DNA from: Aquamicrobium sp. LC103
GTDB lineage: Bacteria > Pseudomonadota > Alphaproteobacteria > Rhizobiales > Rhizobiaceae
Reading direction: 5' to 3'
DNA length: 64,000 nt
NCBI RefSeq assembly: GCF_001014615.2
Contig: NZ_LBCQ02000009.1
Location: forward strand, 186,001-250,000
Position numbers and translations under genes: made by a program. Shown here piece after piece: positions 35,056 through 44,565 of this stretch (positions are counted from its first letter, which is position 1; the number at the start of each line of letters is the position of its first letter). Under the pieces are notes generated by a model that saw only the letters and a list, made by a program, of their open reading frames with translations, was not told where the DNA came from and did not search any database.

Positions 35056-36838
35056 CGCGACCTCCGGTGAACAGTGCACGAACCTTCGGGTTGGATTTGA
35101 TGTTCTCCGGCAGGCCGGAGGCGGCAATCGTTCCCGTCTCCATCACCGTGATCTCGTCGGCAACGTTCCACACCATGCTCAGGTCGTGTTCGACCAACAG
35201 GATCGTCTTGCCGAGCCTGTCTCGGAAGTGCACCAGCAGCCGGGAGAGCTCCGTCCGCTCTTCCGTCGAAAGGCCGCCGGCGGGTTCGTCGAGCAGGATC
35301 AGCGGCGCATCGGATTCCATCACCCGCAGGATTTCCAGAAGACGCCGCTGGCCGTGCGGCAGGAGCGAAGGGTCCTGATCCCGCCATTTCGCGGCGAACA
35401 CCTCGAGCTTAGAAGAGCGGCCTGCATCGCCGCCGCGGCCGTAGCCCTCGCGGCCGATCTGCACGTTCTCCCAGATCGACAGGCGGTCGAATATGCGCGG
35501 CGTCTGGAAGGTGCGGCCGAGCCCCATGCGGGTGCGCCGCCATGGCGCCAGCCCGGTTACCACGCGGCCAAACAGCTTCACAGTGCCACTGTCTAGCGTC
35601 ATGAACCCGGAAATCGTGTTCAGCATGCTGGTCTTGCCGGATCCATTCGGCCCGACGAGTCCGTGGATCGTACCCTCCTTCACTGTCAGCGATGCCCCAC
35701 CGAGCGCGACGGCATTGCCAAACGACTTGCGCGCCTCTTGCACCGAGATCAACACGGCGCCGTTCGGTTCCGCACGATCGTCGGCTTGCACATCCTTGCC
35801 ATCGTGGTCGAACGCGTCGTTGAGCGAGATCGCCACCTTGCTGGCGCCTCCGCGTCGAGCCGCGATGAAGCTGGAGACGGTACCCACCACGCCGTCGGGA
35901 AATGCCAGCATCACCACCAGTGCCACCGCGCCGTAGATGAGCAGGCGATAGTGGGAGAAGTCGGCCAGCAGCACGTTGGGAACGAGATAGAGCAGCCAGA
36001 CGCCGATCAGCGGCCCCAGCAGCTTGCCCTGCCCGCCCACAATCACGGCGAGGAAGAAGAAGATCGAGAAGTCGACGCGAAACGCCGTCGGTCCAACGAA
36101 GCCCACCAGCGGCACATAGAGCACGCCGGCCACGGCTGTGCCGAACGCTGCAATCAGGAACGCAATCGAGCGGATCGTGCCGGGATGGATGCCAAGCGCC
36201 TGCGCCGCCTCGGGACTATTGGAGACAATGATCATCCTGCGTCCGAGGACGGTGTGCGGCAGGATGCCATGGAAGATCAGCGCGGCGGCCATAGCTAGGA
36301 TCGCCAGCAATGACAACGGCGTGATCGTGCCGTAGAGCGGCGTCGACAGTGACATCACGAAGGCCGGAACACCGTTCACGCCGCCGGTGATGCTGTCGAG
36401 CGCGATCAACAGTTGCGGAAACACCAGCGCAGCGCTCAGCGTCACGAAGCCGAGATAGTAGCCCTGAACGCGCAAGGCAGGTGCCGCGAAAAGACCGCCG
36501 AGCACGAGACCGGCTATCAGACCGCCGATTGCCGAGAACCAGAAGGGCTGGCCGTGAAGGCCAATCATCACGGCCGTCGTCACCGCGGCGATGCCGAAGA
36601 TAGCGCCCTGGCCGAACGACATCTGCCCGGCTTCCGACACGAGCATGTTCTGCATCACGGCAACGATGATGTAGAGCGTCACCAGCGTGAAGGTGTAGCT
36701 CCAATACTGGTTGCCCAGCGCGCCGGGAACCAGAATGGACGCCGCGATGGCAAGAATGCCGATCCAGACCATCGACGGCAGGCGGAGGCCTTGCACCGGC
36801 GACCGGTCAGCGGACGCGAGTTGGGAATTCTGGGACAT
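35048..36838 (-). CDS. fused LivM permease and LivG ATPase
   Basis: A 596-residue fusion. The first ~340 residues are a LivM permease with about nine hydrophobic segments (NMLVSEAGQMSFGQGAIFGI, then RVQGYYLGFVTLSAALVFPQ). A linker of about 40 polar residues leads into a LivG ATPase: GLVGPNGSGKTSMLNTISGF (Walker A), LPHGQRRLLEILRVM (signature), LILLDEPAGGLS (Walker B) and LLVEHDLSMVW (H-loop). The two are normally separate genes; the order permease-ATPase in one chain occurs in some alphaproteobacteria. The whole set imports a branched-chain amino acid, amide or related compound. Confidence 0.92.
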   Translation of the reverse strand: MSQNSQLASADRSPVQGLRLPSMVWIGILAIAASILVPGALGNQYWSYTFTLVTLYIIVAVMQNMLVSEAGQMSFGQGAIFGIAAVTTAVMIGLHGQPFWFSAIGGLIAGLVLGGLFAAPALRVQGYYLGFVTLSAALVFPQLLIALDSITGGVNGVPAFVMSLSTPLYGTITPLSLLAILAMAAALIFHGILPHTVLGRRMIIVSNSPEAAQALGIHPGTIRSIAFLIAAFGTAVAGVLYVPLVGFVGPTAFRVDFSIFFFLAVIVGGQGKLLGPLIGVWLLYLVPNVLLADFSHYRLLIYGAVALVVMLAFPDGVVGTVSSFIAARRGGASKVAISLNDAFDHDGKDVQADDRAEPNGAVLISVQEARKSFGNAVALGGASLTVKEGTIHGLVGPNGSGKTSMLNTISGFMTLDSGTVKLFGRVVTGLAPWRRTRMGLGRTFQTPRIFDRLSIWENVQIGREGYGRGGDAGRSSKLEVFAAKWRDQDPSLLPHGQRRLLEILRVMESDAPLILLDEPAGGLSTEERTELSRLLVHFRDRLGKTILLVEHDLSMVWNVADEITVMETGTIAASGLPENIKSNPKVRALFTGGRDA

Positions 36839-36840
36839 GG

Positions 36841-37725
36841 TCAGACTTTCCGGGAGGCTGCGAGGCCGAAGATGCCTTCGGGCCGGAACATCAGGACGGC
36901 GATCAGCAGGCCCATGGTAACGGTATCCTGATAGATGCCGCCGAAGCGATAGGCCGCGAACATGGACAGCACGCCGACCAACGACCCGCCGACGACCGCG
37001 CCGAGGTTGCTGCCGAGGCCGCCGATGACGAGCGCGGTGAAGCCGCTCAGCAGATATCCGATGCCGGTTTCAGCGGAGATGTTGATGACCGGCGCTCCCA
37101 CAAAGCCGGTGGTGCCGAGAACGAGTCCGGAGATGCCGAAAGCGTAGAGCTGGATGCGCCGCACGGGAATGCCCGCCGCCTTACCGGCGTCGAGGTCCTG
37201 CGCGACCGCGCTCATGGCAAGGCCCGCACGGGTATTCTTGTGGAACCAGCCGATCATCACGAACCAGAAGGCGGCAAGACCGATCAGTAGGAAATAGGCG
37301 GACGGCGTGCTCAACCCGAACACCGATACCGGCGGCAGCAGCGGCGGCACGCGGAACGCGAGCGAACCGCCATAAAGATGGATGCAGGCCGACACGATGA
37401 CGGAGACCGCCATCGTGGTAATCAGCCAGGAATGCTGCTCGACCGACGACTTCAGCGGAAACAGCGTCAGCACGCCCTGCAACAGCACGAAGACGAAGAG
37501 GAAGGCGACGATGGCAAGTGCGACGAGAGCCCAGCCGACAAATCCCGGCGTTGCGGGCAGGAAGAGGAAAGCAAGCACGCCGGCAAGGATCATCAGGGTC
37601 CCGTTCGCGAAATTCAGGATTCCGCTCGAGTTGACCACGATGTTGAAGCTCATCCCGATCAGCGCATAGATCGCGCCTTGGCCCAATCCGCGGACCAGGA
37701 TGAGAGCCAGCTCGTCAATGCTCAT
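36841..37725 (-). CDS. livH: ABC transporter permease, LivH type
   Basis: A 294-residue inner-membrane permease: GLGQGAIYALIGMSFNIVVN, then SSGILNFANGTLMILAG, and a C-terminal IGYLLSGFTALVIGGLGSNL with GAVVGGSLVGVL. These are LivH features, with about eight hydrophobic segments. It lies two bases before the LivMG fusion and 59 bases after livK, separated from livK by a terminator-type hairpin (37748-37775). Confidence 0.92.
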   Translation of the reverse strand: MSIDELALILVRGLGQGAIYALIGMSFNIVVNSSGILNFANGTLMILAGVLAFLFLPATPGFVGWALVALAIVAFLFVFVLLQGVLTLFPLKSSVEQHSWLITTMAVSVIVSACIHLYGGSLAFRVPPLLPPVSVFGLSTPSAYFLLIGLAAFWFVMIGWFHKNTRAGLAMSAVAQDLDAGKAAGIPVRRIQLYAFGISGLVLGTTGFVGAPVINISAETGIGYLLSGFTALVIGGLGSNLGAVVGGSLVGVLSMFAAYRFGGIYQDTVTMGLLIAVLMFRPEGIFGLAASRKV

Positions 37726-37747
37726 CGATCGATTCCCCTGAAAAAGA

Positions 37748-37775
37748 GCCGCCGCTGCGCAAATGCAGCGGCGGC
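37748..37775 (-). terminator. intrinsic terminator/attenuator between livK and livH
   Basis: GCCGCCGCTGC (37748-37758) and GCAGCGGCGGC (37765-37775) form an 11-base perfect stem with a six-base loop. On the minus strand it is followed by CTTTTT. It lies just after the livK stop, so it should stop most transcripts after the binding-protein gene and let a fraction continue into the permeases, giving excess binding protein. Confidence 0.85.
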
Positions 37776-37784
37776 ATACAACAC

Positions 37785-38972
37785 TCAGCAGCCAGCGCGT
37801 TCCTGGATGCCGTATTCATCGATGGTCGCAGGCTTGACGATTGCAAGCGCATCCAGACCGATCAGGAAGTGCGAGCCAGCGCCGACCGCAAGGCCGGAGT
37901 TGACGCCATCGAACGACTGGATGTTTTCCTCAATCCATTTGGCCACGGCCGGACCGGACGTGTCCCCGCCATTGCCCTCAACGGCAGTCTTCAGGATGAA
38001 GACGGAGTCATAAAACAGCGCCAGGAAGTTCATCGGGTAGCGGGCCGCCGAATCTGGCTTGTAGGCGCGGACTGCTTCAACCAGATCAATCGCACGCTGC
38101 GGCTTGCCGTCGGCCTTACAGTAGGTGAACCCGGCGTAGTTGAGCGCGATGACGTTGTTGAACAGGTCCGCACCGCCGGCTGCCAGCGCCTGCGTGGCCA
38201 GAGATACGCCGTAGCTGCCGGAAATGTTCACGTCCCAGTTCAGCTGCGCGCGGCTCAGTAGGACATTGGCGGTATCGTCACCGGTCGAAGTGAATAGCAA
38301 GATGGCGTCCGGCTCGCCAGAGCGCAGCGCCAGCAGTTGCGGCGTCAGATCCTGGGAGTTGTAGTTGTATTCCTGAATGCCAGTCAGGGCGATGTTTTTT
38401 TCCTCGAGCACCTTCTGGATCTCAGCGACAGCCGTCTTTGCCTGAGCGCCATTGTCGGAGAAGATCGCCACCTTCTTGGCGTCGAACTCGGCGATGGCGT
38501 TCTCCACCATCGCACGCGCCTGCGTCTCCGCGTTCGGCAGCATGCTGAAGGAATAGGGGCCGACCGCCGGGGTGAACGTCGAGGAACCGGAAACGTTGAT
38601 CGACGGGATCTGGCCCGCGCTCAGCAGCGGCAGAACCGCCAGCGTCACTTGGCTGTAGGTCGGTCCGACGGCCATGTCGATGCCGACCTGATGCACAAGG
38701 CGGTTCGCCTCGCCGACGCCGATGGTCGGGTCGGTCTGGTAGTCCGCGACTGTCAGCTGTACCTGCCGGCCGGCGATGCCGCCCGCTTCGTTGATCTGCT
38801 TCACCGCCAGTTCGACGGCAACCAGCGACGCCTCGCCCAACGCGCCAGCACCGGTGACAGGCACGAACGCCCCGAGCTTGATGGGCTCGCCATCGTCGGC
38901 GAATGCCGGCATGACGCTAGTCATGACGCCGCCCACAAGCAGCGATGCGAGAATACGACGTGTCAGTTTCAT
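37785..38972 (-). CDS. livK: ABC transporter substrate-binding protein, LivK type
   Basis: A 395-residue periplasmic binding protein from the ATG at 38972 with a GAGG ribosome site; the frame is open upstream to 39002. The signal peptide is MKLTRRILASLLVGGVMTSV followed by MPAFA. The body IKLGAFVPVTGAGALGEASL, then VAVELAVKQINEAGGIAGRQ and VADYQTDPTIGVGEANRLV is the Leu/Ile/Val-binding fold. Two cysteines near the ends may form a disulfide. It is the first gene of the importer operon. The ligand is not known; the enzymes to the right suggest an amino compound. Confidence 0.92.
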   Translation of the reverse strand: MKLTRRILASLLVGGVMTSVMPAFADDGEPIKLGAFVPVTGAGALGEASLVAVELAVKQINEAGGIAGRQVQLTVADYQTDPTIGVGEANRLVHQVGIDMAVGPTYSQVTLAVLPLLSAGQIPSINVSGSSTFTPAVGPYSFSMLPNAETQARAMVENAIAEFDAKKVAIFSDNGAQAKTAVAEIQKVLEEKNIALTGIQEYNYNSQDLTPQLLALRSGEPDAILLFTSTGDDTANVLLSRAQLNWDVNISGSYGVSLATQALAAGGADLFNNVIALNYAGFTYCKADGKPQRAIDLVEAVRAYKPDSAARYPMNFLALFYDSVFILKTAVEGNGGDTSGPAVAKWIEENIQSFDGVNSGLAVGAGSHFLIGLDALAIVKPATIDEYGIQERAGC

Positions 38973-39297
38973 TTGATGCCTCACCATTAAAGTCGACGAC
39001 AATCCGTGCCCTGAACCGAGACCGCGTCGATAGCCTCGCGAGGGTGAACCCCATTTCGGAGCCGGAAATCAATGCGCAGCCCGCTAGCGCCGATTGCTCC
39101 CGCTGATTGTTTGTATGAGCCGTTTTCCGGAACATATTTTCATTTTCCGGTCTTATATTCGACGCAGAGCTGCGGAGTCAATCGCCTTGGCGGTTGCGAA
39201 AGAAAGACAGCGTGAAAGTTGACCTCTTCCCGCAAATACGGTCTAGAAAGACGTCCCGAACCGTGCCCGTCATCAATCCCAGAAGGACCCGCAGGCT
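38973..39297. promoter_or_regulatory. divergent promoter region of livK and iclR with CCGGAA-type motif
   Basis: The region between livK and the IclR gene contains CCGTTTTCCGGAA (39120-39132), with a central TTCCGGAA palindrome, and a second ATTTTCCGGT copy at 39142-39151. The 12-base CCGTTTTCCGGA recurs at 47226-47237 and, with changes, at 41455-41466. An IclR-type operator is likely, controlling both directions. Confidence 0.6.
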
Positions 39298-40083
39298 GTG
39301 ACGCCTACCCGACACACAGAACCGAAATCCGGACCCCTGGAGCGTTACATCACGATCCTCGAAGCCGTCGTCAGCACGCCCGACGGGCTGACCACACGAG
39401 AGATCGAAACCATGCTCGACCTGCCGAAAACCACCGTCAATCGACTGCTTTCGGCGCTGGTCGCTAGCGATCTCGTAGAGCAGGGCAGGCGCCGCGGCTC
39501 CTTCACGCTTGGGCACAGGCTGTCCCAGATCCTGCAATCGGACACCGCCTGGATCGAGCTTGCCAGCAAGCGCCTACTGAAAAACCTCGCCGAGGAAAGC
39601 GGCGAGACCTGCTTCATCGCTCGCCTTTACGGTGCGACAATCCATTCGATCGTGATGGAGTCGCCGGACGCGAGCGTGGGCGTTTACGTCACACCCGGCC
39701 ACGTGCTGCCACCACATGCGGCCGCGACGGGCAAGCTTCTGACCGCGATGCAGGAGCCCAATCTCCGCGAAGCGATCCTGCAAACCGAGCTTAATCGCCT
39801 CACCCCACGCACGATACTCAACCGCGACGTCCTCGAAGAGGAATATCGGAAGATCCGCGAACAGGGTTATGCGGTCGAAAACGGCGAGCATGTGCGCGGC
39901 CTGTTCACCATCGCCTACCCGATCATTCTGGTGAGCGGACAGCCGCCGATCTACGCGCTCGGTATGACCGGCCCGGCCGAGCGCATTGGCAGCCAGCACC
40001 TGTCCGAACTTCTTGCCAAACTGGAGCGGACAGCCAGCGAATTCGCCAATGTCTTCGCGCCGAATTGGAAAAAGAGAGGCTGA
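39298..40083 (+). CDS. IclR family transcriptional regulator
   Basis: A 261-residue regulator from a GTG at 39298. The N-terminal winged helix reads LERYITILEAVVSTPDGLTT, then REIETMLDLPKTTVNRLLSA (recognition helix). The C-terminal effector domain has ETCFIARLYGATIHSIVMES, LPPHAAATGKLLTAM and the end GQPPIYALGMTGPAERIG. IclR proteins control catabolic genes in response to small acids. It faces livK and lies 17 bases before the end of the oppositely transcribed FAD oxidase gene. It is the likely owner of the CCGTTTTCCGGA motif. Confidence 0.9.
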   Translation: MTPTRHTEPKSGPLERYITILEAVVSTPDGLTTREIETMLDLPKTTVNRLLSALVASDLVEQGRRRGSFTLGHRLSQILQSDTAWIELASKRLLKNLAEESGETCFIARLYGATIHSIVMESPDASVGVYVTPGHVLPPHAAATGKLLTAMQEPNLREAILQTELNRLTPRTILNRDVLEEEYRKIREQGYAVENGEHVRGLFTIAYPIILVSGQPPIYALGMTGPAERIGSQHLSELLAKLERTASEFANVFAPNWKKRG

Positions 40084-40100
40084 CGCCGTCATCTGCCGCG

Positions 40101-41405
40101 TCAGCCCCGCCTCGCCAGCCGCCTGTCGTGCCAGTCGAAATACCGCATCACCAGGCCAAGGAACCAGGGAGTGCCGGTATAGAATGGCATCGTAGGGAAA
40201 TTCCGGGCCTCGAAGACGCTATCAAGACCGGCACCGGTCGCGATACTGTTTGCGATCCGCGCGCCAAACCGCGTGCCCATGGTGACGCCGGCGAAATTAT
40301 ATCCCATTGCGTAGTAGACGTTCCCGCGACGTCCGACATGCGGCATCAGGTCGAACGTGCCTGCGCAATAGCCGTCCCAAGCATGGCTGAGCTTCAGATT
40401 GCAGGCTTGGGGAAGCACGCGGTCGATGATCGATTTCATGCGCACCGTGATCTCTTCTGGCCCTTTGAGTGGAGCGGCGGTCGCGCCGCCGAACAGGATA
40501 CGCCGGGAATCCGGCGCCGGGCGGAAGAAGTCGATATTGGTATTCGAATCGATGATCGTGCGGCCATGCGGGATCAGCCTATCCAGCAACTCCTGCGGCA
40601 TCTCCTCCGTCGCGGCCATGTAGGCACGGAACGGAACGACCCGCCGCCGGAACCATCCGAGCTTCGAAACATAGCCGTTGGTCGCGACCACCACCTTGCC
40701 GGCGTAAACGGTGCCCCTGTCGGTCCGCACCTCGCATCTTCCATCCGACAGTTCCTGCAGGTTCTCGACCTCCGTTCGCCCGAACACGCTGACGCCCGCT
40801 TCGACCGCCCTGTCCAGCAATCCCTTGTGGTAAAGGCCGGGATGCAACGAGCCACTGTCGGGAACAATGGCCCCGCCGGAATAGATGTCGGTCTCAAGGC
40901 CTTGCGCGGTGGCAGTCGGCGCCAGCATGCGGTGCTCGAAGCCCATGTCCGCCTGTAGGATCGCCAGATCCTTTGCCAGCGCATTGTAATGGCCGCGCGA
41001 CGTCGCGCCGATGAAGCGCCCCGGCCGCACCGCGTAACAATCGATGCCCTCGCGGGCAATCAGGTCAAAGGTGAAGGCGTAAGCATCGTGGAGTTCGCGA
41101 TAGATCGTAAGAGCCTTGTCCCTGCCTTTCGAGGCGACGAGTTCCGAATAGGATTTCTTCAGCACACGCCCGACAAAACCGGCATTGCGCCGGGAGGCTC
41201 CTGCCCCCGGATCCTGCCTGTCGAGTACCGCGACGCTGCGGCCTGCCCGAGCCAGATGCAGCGCCGCGCTGATGCCGGTGAAACCACTTCCCACCACGAC
41301 CACGTCATAGGCGGCCTTCATTCCGCCCGCTGTAAACGGCATCGGCGCCGCGGCGTCCCACCAATAGGGCTGAAACTTGAAGTCGGAAGTCGTGATGTCA
41401 CGCAT
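40101..41405 (-). CDS. FAD-dependent oxidoreductase (DAO family)
   Basis: About 434 residues from the ATG at 41405 (a TTG at 41432 is possible). The FAD motif is VVVGSGFTGISAALHLARAG, followed by DRQDPGAGASRRNAGFVG, and the C-terminal HAWDGYCAGTFDLMPHVGRR with GYNFAGVTMGTRFG that closes the FAD site. The family includes gamma-glutamylputrescine oxidase (PuuB) and amino-acid or amine oxidases, which make an imine/aldehyde and H2O2. The neighbours aminotransferase and aldehyde dehydrogenase fit amine degradation. The substrate is inferred only. Confidence 0.88.
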   Translation of the reverse strand: MRDITTSDFKFQPYWWDAAAPMPFTAGGMKAAYDVVVVGSGFTGISAALHLARAGRSVAVLDRQDPGAGASRRNAGFVGRVLKKSYSELVASKGRDKALTIYRELHDAYAFTFDLIAREGIDCYAVRPGRFIGATSRGHYNALAKDLAILQADMGFEHRMLAPTATAQGLETDIYSGGAIVPDSGSLHPGLYHKGLLDRAVEAGVSVFGRTEVENLQELSDGRCEVRTDRGTVYAGKVVVATNGYVSKLGWFRRRVVPFRAYMAATEEMPQELLDRLIPHGRTIIDSNTNIDFFRPAPDSRRILFGGATAAPLKGPEEITVRMKSIIDRVLPQACNLKLSHAWDGYCAGTFDLMPHVGRRGNVYYAMGYNFAGVTMGTRFGARIANSIATGAGLDSVFEARNFPTMPFYTGTPWFLGLVMRYFDWHDRRLARRG

Positions 41406-41454
41406 GGTTTGCCGATCTGAATGAAGAAACAAACGGGGATCCGACCAATAAAAA

Positions 41455-41467
41455 CCGTTTTTCGGAT
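41455..41467. promoter_or_regulatory. IclR-motif-like site before the aminotransferase gene
   Basis: CCGTTTTTCGGAT differs from CCGTTTTCCGGA in one base over the first 12 positions. It is in the 151-base divergent space between the FAD oxidase and aminotransferase genes. It is proposed as a third copy of the same operator. Confidence 0.45.
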
Positions 41468-41556
41468 CAAAATCTCATTTACCGGTACATACTTCGCTTG
41501 TATGATCGCGTCAATCGCATCGAAATCACGAACGCGATCCATCTTGGGAGACCCCG

Positions 41557-42894
41557 ATGAGCTACGTGCTCCACCGATCCAGCCACGCCGTTCCCGCCAC
41601 TGTCGTTGAAGGACGCGGCTGCTGGCTCAAAGATGCGGAAGGAAATGCCTATCTCGATGCGTCTGGCGGCGCGGCCGTATCGTGCATCGGACATGGCGAC
41701 ACCCGCGTCGTGGACGCCATCGTGCGCCAGGCCGGCAAGGTCGAGTATGCGCACAACTCATTCTTTACCAGCAAGCCGGCCGAACAGCTCGCCGAGTTAC
41801 TCATCTCGCGTTCCCCTGCCGAACTGACGAAGGTCTATTTCGTCGCCGACGGGTCGGAGGCGGTAGAAACCGCCTTGAAACTCGCCCGACAATATTATGT
41901 CGAACGCGGCGAGAGCGGCCGGCGCATCGCGATATCACGTCGCCAGAGCTATCACGGCAACACGCTCGGCGCGCTCGCGATCGGCGGCAACATGGCGCGC
42001 CGCGTCGACTATGCCCCTCTCCTGATGGAGGTTGAGCATGTTTCCCCCTGTTTCGACTATCGGGAAAGGCTCCCTGCCGAAACGCCGGCCGACTATGTTG
42101 CGCGCCTTGCGGCAGAACTCGAGGAGACCATCGCCCGCGTCGGCGCGCAGTCTGTCCTCTGCTTTGTCGCCGAAACCGTCGTCGGCGCAACGGCTGGCGC
42201 GGTGCCGCCGACGGCTGGATATTTCCGCAAGATCCGCGAAATCTGCGATCGTCACGGCATCCTATTGATCCTCGACGAGGTCATGTGCGGCACCGGCCGC
42301 ACCGGCACCTTCCATGCCTTCGAGCAGGAAGGCATCGTTCCCGACATCCTGACCAACGCCAAGGGACTCGGCGGCGGCTATATGCCGATCGGCGCCGTGT
42401 ATCTCAGCAGCCGGATCGATGAAACGATCACCAACGGTTCCGGCGCCTTCAAGCACGGTCACACTTATAACGGCCACGCTATTGCCTGCGCAGCCGCGCT
42501 GGAAGTCCAAAAGATCATTTCCGACGATGCGCTGGTCGAACGCGCCGATGCACAAGGGCAGATGCTGACCCGCCTCTTGCACGAGCGGTTCGGACAGCAC
42601 CCACATGTGGGCGACATTCGCGGGCGGGGGCTCATCCAGGCGATCGAGCTGGTGGCCGATCGCGAGACAGCATCGCCGTTCGATCCGAAGCGCGGCCTTG
42701 CCGCCTCCATCAAATCCGAAGCCATGCGGCGCGGCCTCTGCATCTATCCAGGATCCGGAACCATCGACGGAACGCGAGGCGACCACGTGCTGCTGGCGCC
42801 TGCCTTCATCGTTTCCGACGAGGAGATGGCGGTGGCGGTGGAGAGGCTCGGGGATGCCGTCGATGCCTGCATCAGCCGCATCCAGATACACTAA
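41557..42894 (+). CDS. class III aminotransferase (omega-amino type)
   Basis: A 445-residue PLP-dependent enzyme. Features are YLDASGGAAVSCIGHG, the phosphate-binding GSEAVETALKLARQYY, SYHGNTLGALAIGGN, the cofactor Asp in LLILDEVMCGTGRTG (Asp240), and the PLP lysine in LTNAKGLGGGYMPIGA (Lys269). The family transfers the terminal amino group of omega-amino acids or diamines to a 2-oxo acid, giving a semialdehyde. That would be oxidised by the aldehyde dehydrogenase encoded 18 bases downstream. Length and motifs are complete. Confidence 0.92.
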   Translation: MSYVLHRSSHAVPATVVEGRGCWLKDAEGNAYLDASGGAAVSCIGHGDTRVVDAIVRQAGKVEYAHNSFFTSKPAEQLAELLISRSPAELTKVYFVADGSEAVETALKLARQYYVERGESGRRIAISRRQSYHGNTLGALAIGGNMARRVDYAPLLMEVEHVSPCFDYRERLPAETPADYVARLAAELEETIARVGAQSVLCFVAETVVGATAGAVPPTAGYFRKIREICDRHGILLILDEVMCGTGRTGTFHAFEQEGIVPDILTNAKGLGGGYMPIGAVYLSSRIDETITNGSGAFKHGHTYNGHAIACAAALEVQKIISDDALVERADAQGQMLTRLLHERFGQHPHVGDIRGRGLIQAIELVADRETASPFDPKRGLAASIKSEAMRRGLCIYPGSGTIDGTRGDHVLLAPAFIVSDEEMAVAVERLGDAVDACISRIQIH

Positions 42895-42912
42895 CCAGAG
42901 AAAGGAACAGCC

Positions 42913-44499
42913 ATGAGCGAGATCGACATTCGCACCCTGCCCCGGGTCACTTATTCGAACATCAACGAGGATTTCTCCGGTGTTCACGCGGTTCTCGACC
43001 GCATCATTCCCGAAGTCCGGGCAACGCTGGGCCGCGAGCATCCCAATTTCATCGACGGTGCGGACAACACGGACGGCGCGTCCTACGACGCGGCCTATCC
43101 TGTCGATCGCTCCGTGAAGCTCGGTACCTTCTATGCCGCCTCGCAAGAAGCAGTCGCCCGTGCCGTCGAGGCAGCGTGCAAGGCTTATCCGTCCTGGCGA
43201 AAAGCCGGATGGCAGCAGCGCGTCGCCATCGCACGCCGGGCCGCCGACATCGTCGAGGCGCGCAAGTTCGAGATCGCCGCCGCCTGCCTGCTCGAAGTCG
43301 GCAAGTCGCGCATGGAAGCCATCGGCGAGGTCGAGGAAGCGATCGACATCATCCGTTTCTACAGTGCCGAAATGGAAACCAACAAAGGCTTCGACCGTCC
43401 CTTGCAACAGGCGCAAGAACGCGAAACGACGCTCGATGTGCTTCGGCCCTACGGCGTCTTCGCCGTAATCGCTCCATTCAATTTTCCGGTCGCGCTTTCC
43501 ATCGGCATGTCGATCTGCGCACTTCTCGCCGGCAATACGGTTGTCTTCAAGCCCAGTCCGATGGCGGGCCTGACCGGCCGTCTCATCACCGACTGCTTTG
43601 TCGAGGCAGGCTTTCCAGCCGGCGTGTTCAACCTCGTCAACGGTGGCAATGAAACCGGCGCCGCGCTCGCCGGGCATCCAGGCATCGACGGCATCGCCTT
43701 CACCGGCTCCCACTCCGTCGGCATGATGCTGCAAAGGACGTTCGGCAGTGGCGGCGCCCATGCCAGACCGGTGCTCGCCGAAATGGGCGGCAAGAACCCC
43801 ACTTATGTCGCAGCCTCCGCCGATCTGGACACCGCCGTCTCCGGCATGGTGCGTTCCGCCTTCGGCCTTCAGGGACAGAAATGCTCGGCCGGCTCGGTAG
43901 TGTTCGTCCACGACTCCATCGCCAAGCCCTTCGTCGAGCGCCTTGCCGAGGCGGCGGCAAAATTAAAGATCGGCGATCCTTACCAACAGGACGTGTTCAT
44001 GGGGCCGGTCATCAACGAGGCGGCGCGCGACCGCTTCGTCGCTGCTGTCGAGGCAGCAAAGACGGCCGGTGCAACCGTGCATGGCGGTGCGGTTCTCGAC
44101 AGCGAGGTCCACAACAAGGGCTTTTTCGTCCAGCCGGCCATCGTCACCGGGCTTCCCGACAACCATGCACTGCACCATGACGAGCTGTTCCTGCCCTTTC
44201 TCACCGTACGCACCTTCAGTGATCTGAACGATGCGATCGAGCGCGGCAACGCCGTCCAGTATGGCCTCACCGCCGGCATCTACACGAAGGACGACGCGGA
44301 GCTGGAACAGTTCCTCGACACCGCCGAAGCGGGCGTTCTCTATGCCAACCGCGCCAGCGGCGCAACGACCGGCGCATGGCCGGGCATCCAGACCTTCTGC
44401 GGCTGGAAGGGATCCGGCACCGGCTCAAAGGGCGGGCTCGGCTCCTGGTATCTGCCGCAGTTCATGCGTGAGCAGAGCCGCACGATCATGCGCGGCTGA
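42913..44499 (+). CDS. aldehyde dehydrogenase family protein
   Basis: A 528-residue aldehyde dehydrogenase with the PFNFPVALSIGMS cofactor region, Glu290 in LAEMGGKNPTYV and the catalytic Cys324 in GLQGQKCSAGSVVFV. The FTGSHSVG motif is at about 263-270. The N-terminus of about 60 residues is longer than in most classical members, and the pattern is close to the pyrroline-5-carboxylate/dioxovalerate-type enzymes. It probably oxidises the semialdehyde made by the aminotransferase. An AGAAAGGAACAGCC ribosome site precedes the ATG. Confidence 0.92.
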   Translation: MSEIDIRTLPRVTYSNINEDFSGVHAVLDRIIPEVRATLGREHPNFIDGADNTDGASYDAAYPVDRSVKLGTFYAASQEAVARAVEAACKAYPSWRKAGWQQRVAIARRAADIVEARKFEIAAACLLEVGKSRMEAIGEVEEAIDIIRFYSAEMETNKGFDRPLQQAQERETTLDVLRPYGVFAVIAPFNFPVALSIGMSICALLAGNTVVFKPSPMAGLTGRLITDCFVEAGFPAGVFNLVNGGNETGAALAGHPGIDGIAFTGSHSVGMMLQRTFGSGGAHARPVLAEMGGKNPTYVAASADLDTAVSGMVRSAFGLQGQKCSAGSVVFVHDSIAKPFVERLAEAAAKLKIGDPYQQDVFMGPVINEAARDRFVAAVEAAKTAGATVHGGAVLDSEVHNKGFFVQPAIVTGLPDNHALHHDELFLPFLTVRTFSDLNDAIERGNAVQYGLTAGIYTKDDAELEQFLDTAEAGVLYANRASGATTGAWPGIQTFCGWKGSGTGSKGGLGSWYLPQFMREQSRTIMRG

Positions 44500-44514
44500 T
44501 GCTGGCCGCAAACG

Positions 44515-44543
44515 AAAAAGCGCGGTCCCTGACCGCGCTTTTT
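44515..44543. terminator. bidirectional intrinsic terminator
   Basis: AAAAAGCGCGGTC-CCT-GACCGCGCTTTTT is a 13-base perfect stem with a three-base loop. It separates the converging aldehyde dehydrogenase (plus) and CobW (minus) genes and has a T-run in both directions. Confidence 0.93.
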
Positions 44544-44565
44544 TATTGGCTGGAAATGGAAAGAA

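Noticed and set aside
42262..43911. 549-codon minus-strand frame over aminotransferase and aldehyde dehydrogenase
   Set aside because: Both enzymes on the plus strand have full motif sets; the antisense frame is low in hydrophobic structure and has none.
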